Source: Acididesulfobacillus acetoxydans (lineage in GTDB: Bacteria > Bacillota > Desulfitobacteriia > Desulfitobacteriales > Desulfitobacteriaceae). Taken from it: 64,000 bases of DNA. The position numbers were made by a program, and so were the translations under genes. The first letter of the stretch is position 1. Each line of letters begins with the position of its first letter. Positions 23,797 to 32,154 of the stretch are shown here, piece by piece. Under the pieces are notes generated by a model. That model ran no database searches, was not told where the DNA came from, and saw only the letters and a program-made list of their open reading frames with translations. The stretch is taken from positions 868,001 to 932,000 of the forward strand of contig NZ_LR746496.1 in NCBI RefSeq assembly GCF_902729405.1, in the 5' to 3' direction.

Positions 23797-24627
23797 TTGA
23801 CGGGGAATTTGATGTTTGATCCCCTTAGCGCCTTTTTTCTCATTTGCTTCGGCGTTGGTTTACTGACCAGTGTGGGCGCACTATTGCTTGGCGGCTTCCA
23901 CGGAGGGGACATGTCCCATGGCGGGGGCATCTCTCACGGAGGGGGTATCTTGCACGCCGGGGATATCGCTCACGGCGGGGGCGTCTCCCACGGAGGGGAT
24001 ATCCTGCACGGTGGGGATATCGCTCACGGCGGGGGCGTCTCCCACGGAGGGGATATTGCGGCCCAGGGTGGGACCGCCTATACCCCCGGCGGTTCGGGGA
24101 GCGCGGGCGCCGGCTCGGGCCAGGGCAGCGGCTCGTCCGCTCAGGCGGCGCACGGGATGTCCGGACAGAGCGCGGGCTCACAACAGGTTTCCCTTCTCAA
24201 TGTGAACACGCTTTTGGGTTTTCTCTTGGGTTTTGGTGCAGCCGGTTTTGCCGTGCAGCACGTATGGGCCGGACTTCCCTTGTTTTTGATTCTTTTCGCC
24301 GCTGCCGTGGGCGGTCTCGCCTTTGCCTACATCATCTACTGGGTGCTGGTCAATATTCTCGTCAAAGGGCAGACCGAGTATTTGCGGGCCGACGATTTCA
24401 ATTTAATAGGAATGGAGGGAAGTGTGAGTTCGACGATTTTTGCCGGCCATTGGGGAGAGGTCAGCTACGTTTTGAACCATAGCCGTGCGGCCATACCCGC
24501 GAAAGAGCGGGACGGCCGGGAGATTAGGAAAGGGGAGACCGTGATTATCATCGGAGTCGATGAAGGAGTGGCGGTGGTGCTGCTCAAGGAAGAATTCATG
24601 CTGTATAGCGGAAAAATGGAGGGATAA
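23797..24627 (+). CDS. NfeD-like membrane protein with His-rich repeat
   Basis: About 276 residues. One membrane helix lies near the N-terminus (LSAFFLICFGVGLLTSVGALLLGG). Then come nine HGG-type hexapeptides, a Gly/Ser-rich stretch, and two more helices (about residues 138-190). The C-terminal domain is a small beta-barrel of the NfeD/YuaF type (GMEGSVSSTIFAGHWGEVSYVL and the final EFMLYSGK). NfeD proteins partner the flotillin encoded next to them; only six bases separate the two genes. The start is uncertain: TTG 23797, six bases after GGAGGG, is preferred over TTG 23791 and ATG 23812. The histidine-rich loop could bind metal; that is inference. Confidence 0.8.
   Translation: MTGNLMFDPLSAFFLICFGVGLLTSVGALLLGGFHGGDMSHGGGISHGGGILHAGDIAHGGGVSHGGDILHGGDIAHGGGVSHGGDIAAQGGTAYTPGGSGSAGAGSGQGSGSSAQAAHGMSGQSAGSQQVSLLNVNTLLGFLLGFGAAGFAVQHVWAGLPLFLILFAAAVGGLAFAYIIYWVLVNILVKGQTEYLRADDFNLIGMEGSVSSTIFAGHWGEVSYVLNHSRAAIPAKERDGREIRKGETVIIIGVDEGVAVVLLKEEFMLYSGKMEG
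23899..24060 (+). repeat. Nine 18-bp in-frame repeats (His-Gly hexapeptides)
   Basis: Nine successive 18-base units each encode H-[GA]-G-[DG]-[IVM]-[SAL], for example HGGDMS, HGGGIS, HAGDIA and HGGDIL. Within them a 54-base block is repeated almost exactly (about 23953-24006 and 24007-24060), a sign of recent slippage or duplication. The array is part of the nfeD-like gene, not a CRISPR. Confidence 0.9.
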
Positions 24628-24633
24628 AATCGG

Positions 24634-26148
24634 ATGGAGTTGCTATCAATTCTTCTCGTAGTGATCTTGGCGGTTATCGGTCTCTTAATCATCCTGTTTA
24701 TTCTGGCCCGCATGTTTCAAAAGGTGGGTCCGGACGAGGCTCTGATTATCTATGGCATCGGGGGAAACCATGTGGTCACCGGGGGAGGCAGGGTGGTATG
24801 GCCTCTCATTCAAACCTCAAAGAAGCTTTCCCTGGAACTCATGTCTTTTGACGTTATTCCGTCCAACGAGCTTTACACCAATCAAGGCGTAGCCGTGATG
24901 GTGGAGGCGGTGGCCCAGATCAAGGTGAAAGACGATCCGGACAGCATTACGACGGCATCCATCCAATTCCTGAACAAGACCGAGGAAGAACGGCAAAGCA
25001 TGATCAGACTGGTCATGGAAGGACATTTGCGCGGAATTGTCGGTACTCTGACGGTGGAACAGATCGTCAAAGAGCCGGAAATGGTGCAGTCCCAGATGCT
25101 GCAAACCTGCGCGGGGGACCTGATCAAAATGGGTCTCGAAGTCCGTTCTTTCACGATTAAAAATGTTAAAGACGGCAACGATTATATTGTCAACATGGGG
25201 AAACCGGAGATCGCCCGGATTAAGAAAGAGGCTGCCATTGCCGAGGCTATCGCTTTCAAAGAAACCGAAATGCAAAAAGCCGTGGCTCTAAGAGAAGCCG
25301 CGGTTGCCAGAGCCGGGGCCGACCAGGAGCGGGTGTTGGCCCAAACGGCTTCGGAAGCCAAACAGGCGGAATTTACCAAGGATATGAACTTGAAAAAAGC
25401 CGCCTTTGACGCCGAAGTGGCCAAAGCGACGGCGGAAAAGGAACGGGCTTACGACATTCGCAACATTGAGTTGGAACAAACGGTGACCCAGGAAAAACTG
25501 CGCGTGCAACAGATTGAGCGCGAAGGTCAAATCAAGGTTCAGGAAGCCGAGATCATCCGCAAAGAAAAGGAATTAATCGCGACCGTTCTCAAAGAGACAG
25601 AAGCCGAGCAGCAGAAAATCCGCGCGCTCGCCGAAGCGGAAAAAGCACGCTTGACTTTGACCGCGGCCGGCCGGGCCGAGGCGCTGCGGTCGGAAGGGCT
25701 GGCTCAAGCCGACGCGGCTAAAGCGCAGGGTTTGGCTGCGGCTGAAGCGGAACGAGCGGCCGGTATGGCCCGAGCCGACGTTCTCAAAGCCCAGGGATTG
25801 GCTGAAGCGGAGGCCGTGGAAGCAAAAGCCAAGGCCTATCAGAATTATTCGCAGGCGGCTATTCTCGATAAACTTTTGGCCGGCTTGCCCGAACTGGCCA
25901 AAGCGGTTACGCTGCCGCTCGAACATGTCGACAAGATCACGGTGCTTTCCACGGGCGGGGCTAATACCGGATTACAGAAAGTGACTCAAGACGTGGCGCA
26001 AATCATGGCCCAGGCGCCGGAACTCGTAGAAGGACTGACCGGAATCTCCGTAGGGGATTGGCTCAAACAGCTGAAACCTGTGCCTGCGGAGAACCGCGGA
26101 GACGTCGTAAAGTCCGATAGCGGTGAATCTTCCTCGCCTGCGCTTTAA
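24634..26148 (+). CDS. floT: Flotillin-like membrane scaffold protein
   Basis: A 504-residue SPFH-domain protein. It has an N-terminal membrane segment (residues about 4-28), a prohibitin-homology domain (about 30-200) and a long alanine/glutamate-rich coiled coil with repeated EAEK/AEAE motifs (about 200-420), ending in a short flexible tail. Flotillins organise membrane microdomains with their NfeD partner. ATG 24634 has its GGAGGG site inside the end of the nfeD-like gene, so the two are co-translated. The equivalent pair in Bacillus is yuaF-yuaG. Confidence 0.92.
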   Translation: MELLSILLVVILAVIGLLIILFILARMFQKVGPDEALIIYGIGGNHVVTGGGRVVWPLIQTSKKLSLELMSFDVIPSNELYTNQGVAVMVEAVAQIKVKDDPDSITTASIQFLNKTEEERQSMIRLVMEGHLRGIVGTLTVEQIVKEPEMVQSQMLQTCAGDLIKMGLEVRSFTIKNVKDGNDYIVNMGKPEIARIKKEAAIAEAIAFKETEMQKAVALREAAVARAGADQERVLAQTASEAKQAEFTKDMNLKKAAFDAEVAKATAEKERAYDIRNIELEQTVTQEKLRVQQIEREGQIKVQEAEIIRKEKELIATVLKETEAEQQKIRALAEAEKARLTLTAAGRAEALRSEGLAQADAAKAQGLAAAEAERAAGMARADVLKAQGLAEAEAVEAKAKAYQNYSQAAILDKLLAGLPELAKAVTLPLEHVDKITVLSTGGANTGLQKVTQDVAQIMAQAPELVEGLTGISVGDWLKQLKPVPAENRGDVVKSDSGESSSPAL

Positions 26149-26449
26149 GGGGCGGGGGCGTCTTCCACGCAAGCCCGAAAGTACTGACCAAGAGGCTTAG
26201 CCGCATGTGCGTTCAACACCCGGACAACCGCATGATCTCAGGTTTGTCAAAGACGGCGTTCTTCATGCAACCAAGTCTTGTAAGGCTTGGTCGGGTGCGG
26301 AATCGTTCCTGCGGGCGGCGTGGAGAAATTCACAACAACTTGCGGCGAGTGGCAGGGCAATCCCTGCCTCCTTCGGCTCTCAGAAACCCTTGGCTTTAGC
26401 AGGCCTTAGCCGGGGGGAAGTTCAGGAGAGCTGCGGAAGAGGTGTTGGG
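26149..26449 (+). other. 300-base structured spacer after the flotillin gene
   Basis: No credible gene: the only frame (26207-26686) has no family resemblance and no ribosome site. The stretch contains a compact dyad, ACCAAG-T-CTT/AAG-G-CTTGGT (about 26270-26292), a more distant GACCAAG/CTTGGTC pair, and two copies of CTTAGCCG. It ends in a strong terminator, so a transcript, possibly the flotillin mRNA tail or a small RNA, is implied. Confidence 0.4.
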
Positions 26450-26490
26450 CGGAGAGCCGGGAAGAGTTATTTCCCGGCTCTCCGGTTTTT
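26450..26490 (+). terminator. Strong rho-independent terminator
   Basis: CGGAGAGCCGGGAA (26450-26463) and TTCCCGGCTCTCCG (26471-26484) form a perfect 14-bp stem with a 7-base loop, followed by G and five Ts (26486-26490). It ends the flotillin transcript or whatever RNA is made from the spacer. Confidence 0.88.
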
Positions 26491-26656
26491 GGTCATCTTC
26501 AGATTCTATTTGAAATTCTATGTCCGAGTTCACTTCGAATTCTGCTTCGGATTACACGAGGCATTTTGCCGTACGGGCAGCTCCGCCGGCGGCTTCCCAG
26601 GCCCCAAAAGAGCAAGCGGAAGGGGCCTGCCCGGCGTGAGTGGCGGGACTTGTTCG

Positions 26657-26665
26657 TGGTATACT
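26657..26665 (+). promoter_or_regulatory. Extended -10 promoter before truA
   Basis: TG at 26657-26658, one base, then TATACT (26660-26665). No good -35 is seen at 16-18 bases. It lies between the terminator and truA. Confidence 0.5.
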
Positions 26666-26717
26666 ATGGATGGAGAAGTCTGCTGAACGAGTTCACTAGC
26701 TGTGAAGGAGCGGATTT

Positions 26718-27524
26718 ATGCGCAATATTTGTCTAACCCTCGCTTACGACGGGACAAGCTACCATGGATTCCAACGTCAGCCTCAGCCCCATGGGCCGAC
26801 CATCCAAGGTACCTTGGAAAGGGTTTGGGAGTCCCTGGTGGGGGAGAAAATCCAAGTTCACACCGCCGGACGGACTGACACCGGGGTGCATGCCAAAGGG
26901 CAGGTCGTGAATTTCCAGTCTGAGACGCGCATTCCGGAGGAAAAGATCCCAAAGGCTTTCAACAGCCTGCTTCCGCGCGATATCCGAATCCTCAGCGCGC
27001 TGAATGAGCGGCCGGAGTTTCACTCTCGCTTCTCCGCCCGCTGGAAACGCTATGACTACCTGATTGATAACCGTCCGGTTCCCGATGTCTTTCAGCGCCT
27101 TTACGCCCTGCACGAGCCCCTGCCGCTGAGGCGGGAAGCCATGGCCGAAGCGGCTGACCTGCTGGAGGGGAAACATGACTTCCGGGCCTTTGCGGCCGCC
27201 GGCGGTACGAGTAAGACCTTTGAGCGGACGCTGTACGTTTGCCGGGTGGCGGAGGGAGAAAACGGGCTCCTAAGCGTCACCTGCGCCGCGGACGGGTTTC
27301 TCTACCACATGGTCCGGATCTTGGTCGGAACACTGCTGGAAGTCGGCCGCGGGAAAATCCCGGTGGAACGGGTTGAGGGGATTTTAGCCGGCAGAGAACG
27401 CAAAGAGGCGGGAGAAACGGCCCCCGCCCACGGTCTTACCCTGGTCCATGTGCATTACGGAGAAGAATTGCCCCGGGAGGTCTTTCCCGACTTGAGGCGG
27501 GGGAAGGGGAAAAAGGATCGTTAG
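26718..27524 (+). CDS. truA: tRNA pseudouridine(38-40) synthase
   Basis: A 268-residue TruA that makes pseudouridine in the anticodon stem of tRNAs. The catalytic aspartate is D54 in AGRTDTGVHA. The N-terminal LTLAYDGTSYHGFQRQP and the FLYHMVRILVGTLLEVGRGK segment are typical. ATG 26718 follows GAAGGAG. In many Firmicutes truA is followed directly by rplM and rpsI; here about 14 kb of hydrogenase genes lie between. Confidence 0.96.
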   Translation: MRNICLTLAYDGTSYHGFQRQPQPHGPTIQGTLERVWESLVGEKIQVHTAGRTDTGVHAKGQVVNFQSETRIPEEKIPKAFNSLLPRDIRILSALNERPEFHSRFSARWKRYDYLIDNRPVPDVFQRLYALHEPLPLRREAMAEAADLLEGKHDFRAFAAAGGTSKTFERTLYVCRVAEGENGLLSVTCAADGFLYHMVRILVGTLLEVGRGKIPVERVEGILAGRERKEAGETAPAHGLTLVHVHYGEELPREVFPDLRRGKGKKDR

Positions 27525-27651
27525 CAGCAACCGAAAGTACAACGGCTTATCTTCAAAAAGGACAACAGTTTTCGTGCAAAAGTACAGAACCCTATTCGGC
27601 AAAAGCAGAAAGCTTCACCGTCTGCCCGGGATGCAAGGAGGTTGTAACGAA

Positions 27652-28743
27652 GTGAACGCCATGTCAGCGCTCCTGCGCCGGGCGGAACAAATACATGATC
27701 TGAGCCGCGATGAACTGGTCTGCCTGCTCTCCGGCCGCGAGTATGACCGCGAGATTTTTGCCGCGGCCGACAGGGTGAGGCGAAAGTATGTCGGAGACGA
27801 AGTGCACCTTAGGGGTCTCATCGAATTTTCGAATATCTGCCGGAGAAATTGTTTTTACTGTGGGCTGAGAGCGGGCAACCGGGGGCTGGGGCGCTACCGG
27901 CTCACCCCGGAAGAAATCATCGGGCTTGCCCGGAAAGGCCGGGAGTATGGCTACAGGACCGTGGTCCTGCAATCCGGGGAGGATGACTACTACACGGTGG
28001 CCAAGATGTGCCAGATCATCAGAGAATTAAAGCAGTATGGTTTGGCCGTCGCTCTGAGTATCGGCGAGAAAAGCGGTGCGGACTACGCAGCTTTCAGAGA
28101 GGCGGGGGCGGACCGCTACTTGCTTAGGATCGAGACAACGGACAGAAGGCTTTATGAAGACTTGGATCCGGGCATGAGTCACGAGAATCGAAAACGCTGT
28201 CTGCGTGACCTGAAAAGGCTCGGGTATGAAGTCGGCTGCGGTTCTCTGGTGGGGCTGCCCGGCCAAACGATTGCTTCCCTGGCCGACGATATTCTCTATT
28301 TTCGGTCGCTTGAGGCGGATATGGTGGGCATAGGCCCGTTCATACCGCATATGGATACTCCTTTGAAAGGAGCCCAAGGAGGAGACTTCCTGCTCAGTTT
28401 GAAGGTCATGGCCTTGACACGCCTGCTCCTCCCGGACAGCAATATCCCGGCCACCACGGCTATGGAGACGCTGCGCCGGGAAGGGCGCCTTCTCGCCTTG
28501 CAAAGCGGGGCCAATGTAGTCATGCCGAATATCTCGGAACTGCAATACAGAAGACTCTATGCCTTATACCCGGGCAAAGCGGGAGCGGATGAGTCCCCGG
28601 AGGAAAGCCGCGCGGAGCTCTGCCGGAAGCTCGAGGGCATGGGCAGAACGGTGGGAAAGGGTTACGGGTCAAGACAGAAGCTTTATGCCCGGGAGAAAGC
28701 GGGCCGGCGGCGACCGGGCGCTGCTCGCAGGGAAAATTCTTAG
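27652..28743 (+). CDS. hydE: [FeFe]-hydrogenase maturase HydE (radical SAM)
   Basis: A 363-residue radical-SAM protein. The cluster motif is C63-x3-C67-x2-C70 in FSNICRRNCFYCGLR, followed by YRLTPEEI and the EKSGADYAAFREAGADRYLLRIET segment typical of HydE rather than biotin synthase. HydE, with HydF and HydG, builds the 2Fe subcluster of the H-cluster. GTG at 27652 is chosen because AAGGAGG (27635-27641) is 10 bases upstream; an in-frame GTG at 27574 lacks a site. This is the only + strand gene of the island and it converges on hypE. Confidence 0.9.
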   Translation: MNAMSALLRRAEQIHDLSRDELVCLLSGREYDREIFAAADRVRRKYVGDEVHLRGLIEFSNICRRNCFYCGLRAGNRGLGRYRLTPEEIIGLARKGREYGYRTVVLQSGEDDYYTVAKMCQIIRELKQYGLAVALSIGEKSGADYAAFREAGADRYLLRIETTDRRLYEDLDPGMSHENRKRCLRDLKRLGYEVGCGSLVGLPGQTIASLADDILYFRSLEADMVGIGPFIPHMDTPLKGAQGGDFLLSLKVMALTRLLLPDSNIPATTAMETLRREGRLLALQSGANVVMPNISELQYRRLYALYPGKAGADESPEESRAELCRKLEGMGRTVGKGYGSRQKLYAREKAGRRRPGAARRENS

Positions 28744-28858
28744 GGTAATGCAGACACTCCGTTTGCTCGGTACCGACAACACGATGAGAAGGCAGCGCAG
28801 ACAGGCTAGACCGCTTAGAGCCTTGTTACGGCACACTGCTGACAAAGCTGTGAGAGGG

Positions 28859-28883
28859 CAGCCCCCGGCCATCCCGGGGGCTG
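28859..28883. other. Hairpin between convergent hydE and hypE
   Basis: CAGCCCCCGG (28859-28868) and CCGGGGGCTG (28874-28883) form a perfect 10-bp stem with a 5-base loop. Neither side has a T-tract, so it is a weak candidate for a two-way terminator. Confidence 0.45.
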
Positions 28884-28944
28884 TGGGAATCCCCTGTGTT
28901 TGAGGCGGGCCACTCGGTCGAGGCGGACAGAGAGGCGGAAACCG

Positions 28945-29975
28945 TCAGCAGATTCTGGGCAGGGGCGCACCTGCCAGCATATCGACCAGACGGGTACCCC
29001 CTAAAGGCGTTTCCAGAAGTACACGGCCCCGGCCCTCACGAACTTCCCCGATCACGGCGCTCCTTTCCCCTGTCGGAAAACGGCGGAGGAAACGACGATT
29101 TCGTCGGCCATGGAGGCGGCTGTGATGAGGATGCATTTGCCTTCATTCGCCAAATAAAGCGGATCCAGACCCAGGAACTCAGTGGCGCCGCGTACTTCGG
29201 CGCGCACCGGGATGGCTGTCTCCTCCAGCCAAAGGTCGCGGCCGCTGGCAAGGGCGATCTCTTTGGCCGTGGTGGCCAGGCCCCCGCGGGTCGGATCGCG
29301 CATAAACTTGACAGCCGGGCCGAACGTTTCCAGAAGAGGGGTAATAAGGGTATTGAGGGGGGCACAGTCGCTGAGAATGGTTTGGTCAAAAGTGAAGCCC
29401 GCGCGCTCAGCCAAAACGGCGACTCCGTGTTCGCCGATTCCCCCGTTTAGAAGAATCTTATCCCCGGGCTCGATCCGCTCATAGCCCAAGGACGCGTTTT
29501 CGTCTTTAAAGCCGATTCCGGTCGTGTTGATATAAATCCCGTCTCCTTTGCCCCGTTCCACCACTTTGGTATCGCCGGCGACCAGAGAAATGCCGCATGA
29601 TTCGGCGGTAGCGGCCATGGATGCGACCGCGCGTTCCAGGAGAGCGAGATCAAGCCCTTCCTCGAGGATGAAGCCGGCGGTGAGGTATTTGGGTTTAGAG
29701 CCGCTTACGGCCAGATCATTGACGGTTCCGGCCACTGCCAGTTTGCCGATGTCCCCGCCCGGGAAGAAAAGGGGATTGACGACGAAGGAGTCTGTCGTCA
29801 GGGCAATCGTGCCCGCGCCGGGCAGCAGGGCGGCATCTGTCAGGGCCAGAAGTTCGGGGGCCGTCAGGTATTTCTGAAATACCCCTTTGATTAATTCATG
29901 GGTCAGAATTCCGCCGTCGCCGTGGGCGAGAAGGAGGAGTCCGGGCTCATTTTTCCGCAAACCGGTGAAGGTCAC
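28945..29975 (-). pseudogene. hypE: hypE, hydrogenase maturation protein, one-base frameshift
   Basis: HypE dehydrates the thiocarbamate on its own C-terminal cysteine to make the cyanide ligands of [NiFe] hydrogenase. The frame from GTG 29975 (site AGAGGGG 8 bases upstream) codes the N-terminal AHGDGG and the DPTRGG motif, but stops at 29052. A frame shifted by one base continues with SAVIGEV and PLGG and ends PRIC at 28945, the essential C-terminal motif. Adding one G to the GGGG run (29067-29070 on +) restores a single 343-residue protein of normal length. So the gene is mutated, recoded, or affected by a homopolymer read error. hypD overlaps or abuts its start. Confidence 0.88.
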
Positions 29976-29980
29976 CGAAA

Positions 29981-31117
29981 TCACCCCTCTCTTCGCTCGT
30001 ATTTATAATAAGTGGCACAGGTACCTTCGCCGGAAACCATGCACGGACCCACCGGATGGACAGGTGTGCAGGATTTGGCAAAGTGCCGGCAATCGAAGGG
30101 CAGGACCTTTCCTTTGAGGACTTCGCCGCAAAGACAGCCGGGGGGTAGGTGTGCGGGCGGGAGGTTGAGAGGAAAACGCTGCTGGGCGTCAAATCTCCGA
30201 TATTCCGGACGCAGGACCAGGCCGCTGTCCGGCAGCAGGCCAAGCCCTCTCCACCTGACATCTCCCTGCGTGAAATAGCGGTCGACGAGGTTCCAAGCCT
30301 TGCGGTTGCCCTCTTCCCGAACGATGCGGGGGTAGCAATTGCTCACACGGGCGGAACCTTCATGGTACTGAGTCAGGAGATCTTGTATTCCGCCCAAGAG
30401 ATCAAGCTCGGCAAAACCGGTCACGGCGGCAGGAAGGGAAAAATCAGAGGCCACAAAAGCAAAGGGGCGGCGACCGGTGATGGCCGCAACATGGCCTGGG
30501 AGAATGAGGCCGTCCAGTTTCAGTTCCGGATCCTGAAGGAGCTGTCGGATGACAGGGGCGGCCAGCTTGTGCACACTGTAGACGGAGAAGTTTTCCAGTC
30601 CTTCTTCGACGGCCTTGCGTAAAGCGGCGGCTACAGTAGGAACGGTGGTTTCAAAACCTATGCCCATAAAGACGATCTGCCTCTGGGGTTCGGCTTGGGC
30701 CAAATCCACGGCTTCGAGAGGGGAATAAACAATCCGCACATCTGCCCCGGCGGCTTTGGCTTGTGCCAGATTCCTACGGCTTCCGGGTACGCGGACCATG
30801 TCGCCGAAGGTTGTGACGGTCAAACCGGGCAGGGTGGCGAGTTCCAGCATGGCGTCGATGTCTTCTTGATCCGTGACACAGACGGGACAGCCGGGGCCGC
30901 TGCGGAAATCCACCCAAGGACGCAGGGCATCCCGGATGCCGCTGTGGGAGAGAGCGACGGTATGTGTGCCGCAAACTTCCATGAGGGTTAATTTACGCCC
31001 GTGCGCCCGCTGCCAGTCAGCAAGACCCTCCTTGATTCGGGCAAGCATCGCGCGTCCCAAAGCGAGGTCATCGTTGAAAGGCAGAAGGGGAGAGGGCTCA
31101 GCTCGATTGAACGGCAT
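29981..31117 (-). CDS. hypD: [NiFe]-hydrogenase maturation protein HypD
   Basis: A 378-residue Fe-S protein that, with HypC, carries the Fe(CN)2CO group. Key motifs are EVCGTHT near residue 45-50, SGPGCPVCVT, HKLAAPVI and the C-terminal cysteine set for the 4Fe-4S cluster (CLCGEVLKG, C in DCRHFAKSCTP, and C in GPCMVSGEGTCATYY). ATG 31117 is set by the GGAGGG site; upstream in-frame codons to 31201 lie in hypC. It overlaps hypC by 20 bases and meets hypE. Confidence 0.94.
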   Translation of the reverse strand: MPFNRAEPSPLLPFNDDLALGRAMLARIKEGLADWQRAHGRKLTLMEVCGTHTVALSHSGIRDALRPWVDFRSGPGCPVCVTDQEDIDAMLELATLPGLTVTTFGDMVRVPGSRRNLAQAKAAGADVRIVYSPLEAVDLAQAEPQRQIVFMGIGFETTVPTVAAALRKAVEEGLENFSVYSVHKLAAPVIRQLLQDPELKLDGLILPGHVAAITGRRPFAFVASDFSLPAAVTGFAELDLLGGIQDLLTQYHEGSARVSNCYPRIVREEGNRKAWNLVDRYFTQGDVRWRGLGLLPDSGLVLRPEYRRFDAQQRFPLNLPPAHLPPGCLCGEVLKGKVLPFDCRHFAKSCTPVHPVGPCMVSGEGTCATYYKYERREG

Positions 31118-31325
31118 ACATTTCCCTCCAGAGTGCCAAACTTTCCTGGGCGGAGTCTTGATCGACGATCTCAATCGCAAAACCGGCGTGAACCAGCACA
31201 TAGTCGCCGAGTTTGACTTGCTCGATCAGGGAGGTGTTCACGCGCGCGTGGTTGCCAAAGGTCTCCACCTCCACGGTGAAATCATTCAGAATACGGACTA
31301 CTTTTGCGGGGACAGCCAGACACAA
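31098..31325 (-). CDS. hypC: Hydrogenase assembly chaperone HypC
   Basis: A 75-residue HypC/HupF protein. The start is decided by function: TTG at 31325 gives M-C-LAVPAKV, exposing Cys2, which binds the iron precursor and the large-subunit apoprotein. The in-frame GTG at 31334 would bury that cysteine and lies inside the GGGGTGG ribosome site. The motif GDYVLVHAGFAIE is typical. First gene of the hypC-hypD-hypE unit; no hypA, hypB or hypF is in the window. Confidence 0.92.
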   Translation of the reverse strand: MCLAVPAKVVRILNDFTVEVETFGNHARVNTSLIEQVKLGDYVLVHAGFAIEIVDQDSAQESLALWREMYAVQSS

Positions 31326-31386
31326 GGTTTCCACCCCTTTCTTGTATGGTAGCAGGTAAGGGAAAAACGAACTGTGGTTAATTTTT

Positions 31387-31392
31387 ATTATA
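31387..31392 (-). promoter_or_regulatory. Perfect -10 element before hypC
   Basis: TATAAT on the minus strand (31392 down to 31387), about 60 bases before the hypC start and just after the hairpin at 31411-31435. The -35 is poor (GTGCTC at 17 bases). It may give hypCDE its own low-level transcription. Confidence 0.4.
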
Positions 31393-31410
31393 CCTCACAA
31401 AAAGCGATAG

Positions 31411-31435
31411 AGCACTCCCTGTCCGAAGGAGTGCT
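31411..31435 (-). terminator. Hairpin between peptidase gene and hypC
   Basis: AGCACTCC (31411-31418) and GGAGTGCT (31428-31435) form an 8-bp stem. On the minus strand a TTTTT run begins about nine bases after the stem, so termination would be partial, allowing read-through into hypCDE. Confidence 0.45.
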
Positions 31436-31519
31436 TGTAATCATTTGATTATAACTCATTAGTCAGCGGAGCCAGGCTCGGGGGCCGGGACCAAGGGAGG
31501 AGCGGAAAAGCCCTGTCGT

Positions 31520-32008
31520 TTAGGCCCCGGCTCGGCCCGGTGCGGGTGCAAGTTCTGAGTAGACAAGGTTTGTGAAGTCGCGGAGCCTAGCTTGAATTTC
31601 GGGCGAAGGAGCAAGGCCCCAGGCAATCACAGCCGGTTGCATAGCGAAAATATCAGTGTCGGGTTCCTGTCCCAGGAGATCGGCGATTTGCAACACTTCC
31701 AGCAGCCCGACGTCGTGGATCGAAGCCATATAACCTTGCGGAAAAGCCCCTAAATCGGCCGGTTTAAAATGAAAGATGGCACCGGGTTCGGCCTTGGCGT
31801 CTATAGAATCCAGCACGATCAGATGCTCCACTCCTTCAATCAAAGACAGGAGCTGAGGGCCGGCTGTGCCGGCCTCGATCACTTCCACATTGGGGGGAAG
31901 GTCATAGTGAGTGAGGAGGCGGGCGGCGTGAATACCCAGGCCCTCGTCCTGAAGGAGTTCATTTCCGACTCCCAGTATCAAAGTTTTGGCGTGAGCTGCG
32001 ACTGACAT
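31520..32008 (-). CDS. hyaD: [NiFe]-hydrogenase maturation peptidase (HyaD/HupD type)
   Basis: A 162-residue nickel-dependent endopeptidase that removes the C-terminal tail of the large subunit after metal insertion. It shows the family start LGVGNELLQDEGLGIHAAR, whose acidic residue binds nickel, the second acidic site in VLDSIDAK, and a histidine in SIHDVG. ATG 32008 has AAGGAG 11 bases upstream. The substrate tail is visible at the end of the large subunit gene in the same operon. Confidence 0.92.
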   Translation of the reverse strand: MSVAAHAKTLILGVGNELLQDEGLGIHAARLLTHYDLPPNVEVIEAGTAGPQLLSLIEGVEHLIVLDSIDAKAEPGAIFHFKPADLGAFPQGYMASIHDVGLLEVLQIADLLGQEPDTDIFAMQPAVIAWGLAPSPEIQARLRDFTNLVYSELAPAPGRAGA

Positions 32009-32154
32009 CGTGTTTAATGCTCCTTCGGGTTTATCGTGCGGGGAAGGCTTCCTGAGGGCAGGGTCCCAGCCGCAACGCTGCACATGTTCGCGGGCTTGTA
32101 TCTTGCGCTGACGGGGGCGGCGAATTCACTTGACGCGGTCAAGCGAGGGTACCG

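Noticed and set aside
26207-26686. 159-codon frame in the flotillin-truA spacer
   Set aside because: It runs through a strong terminator, lacks a ribosome site and has no protein-like composition.
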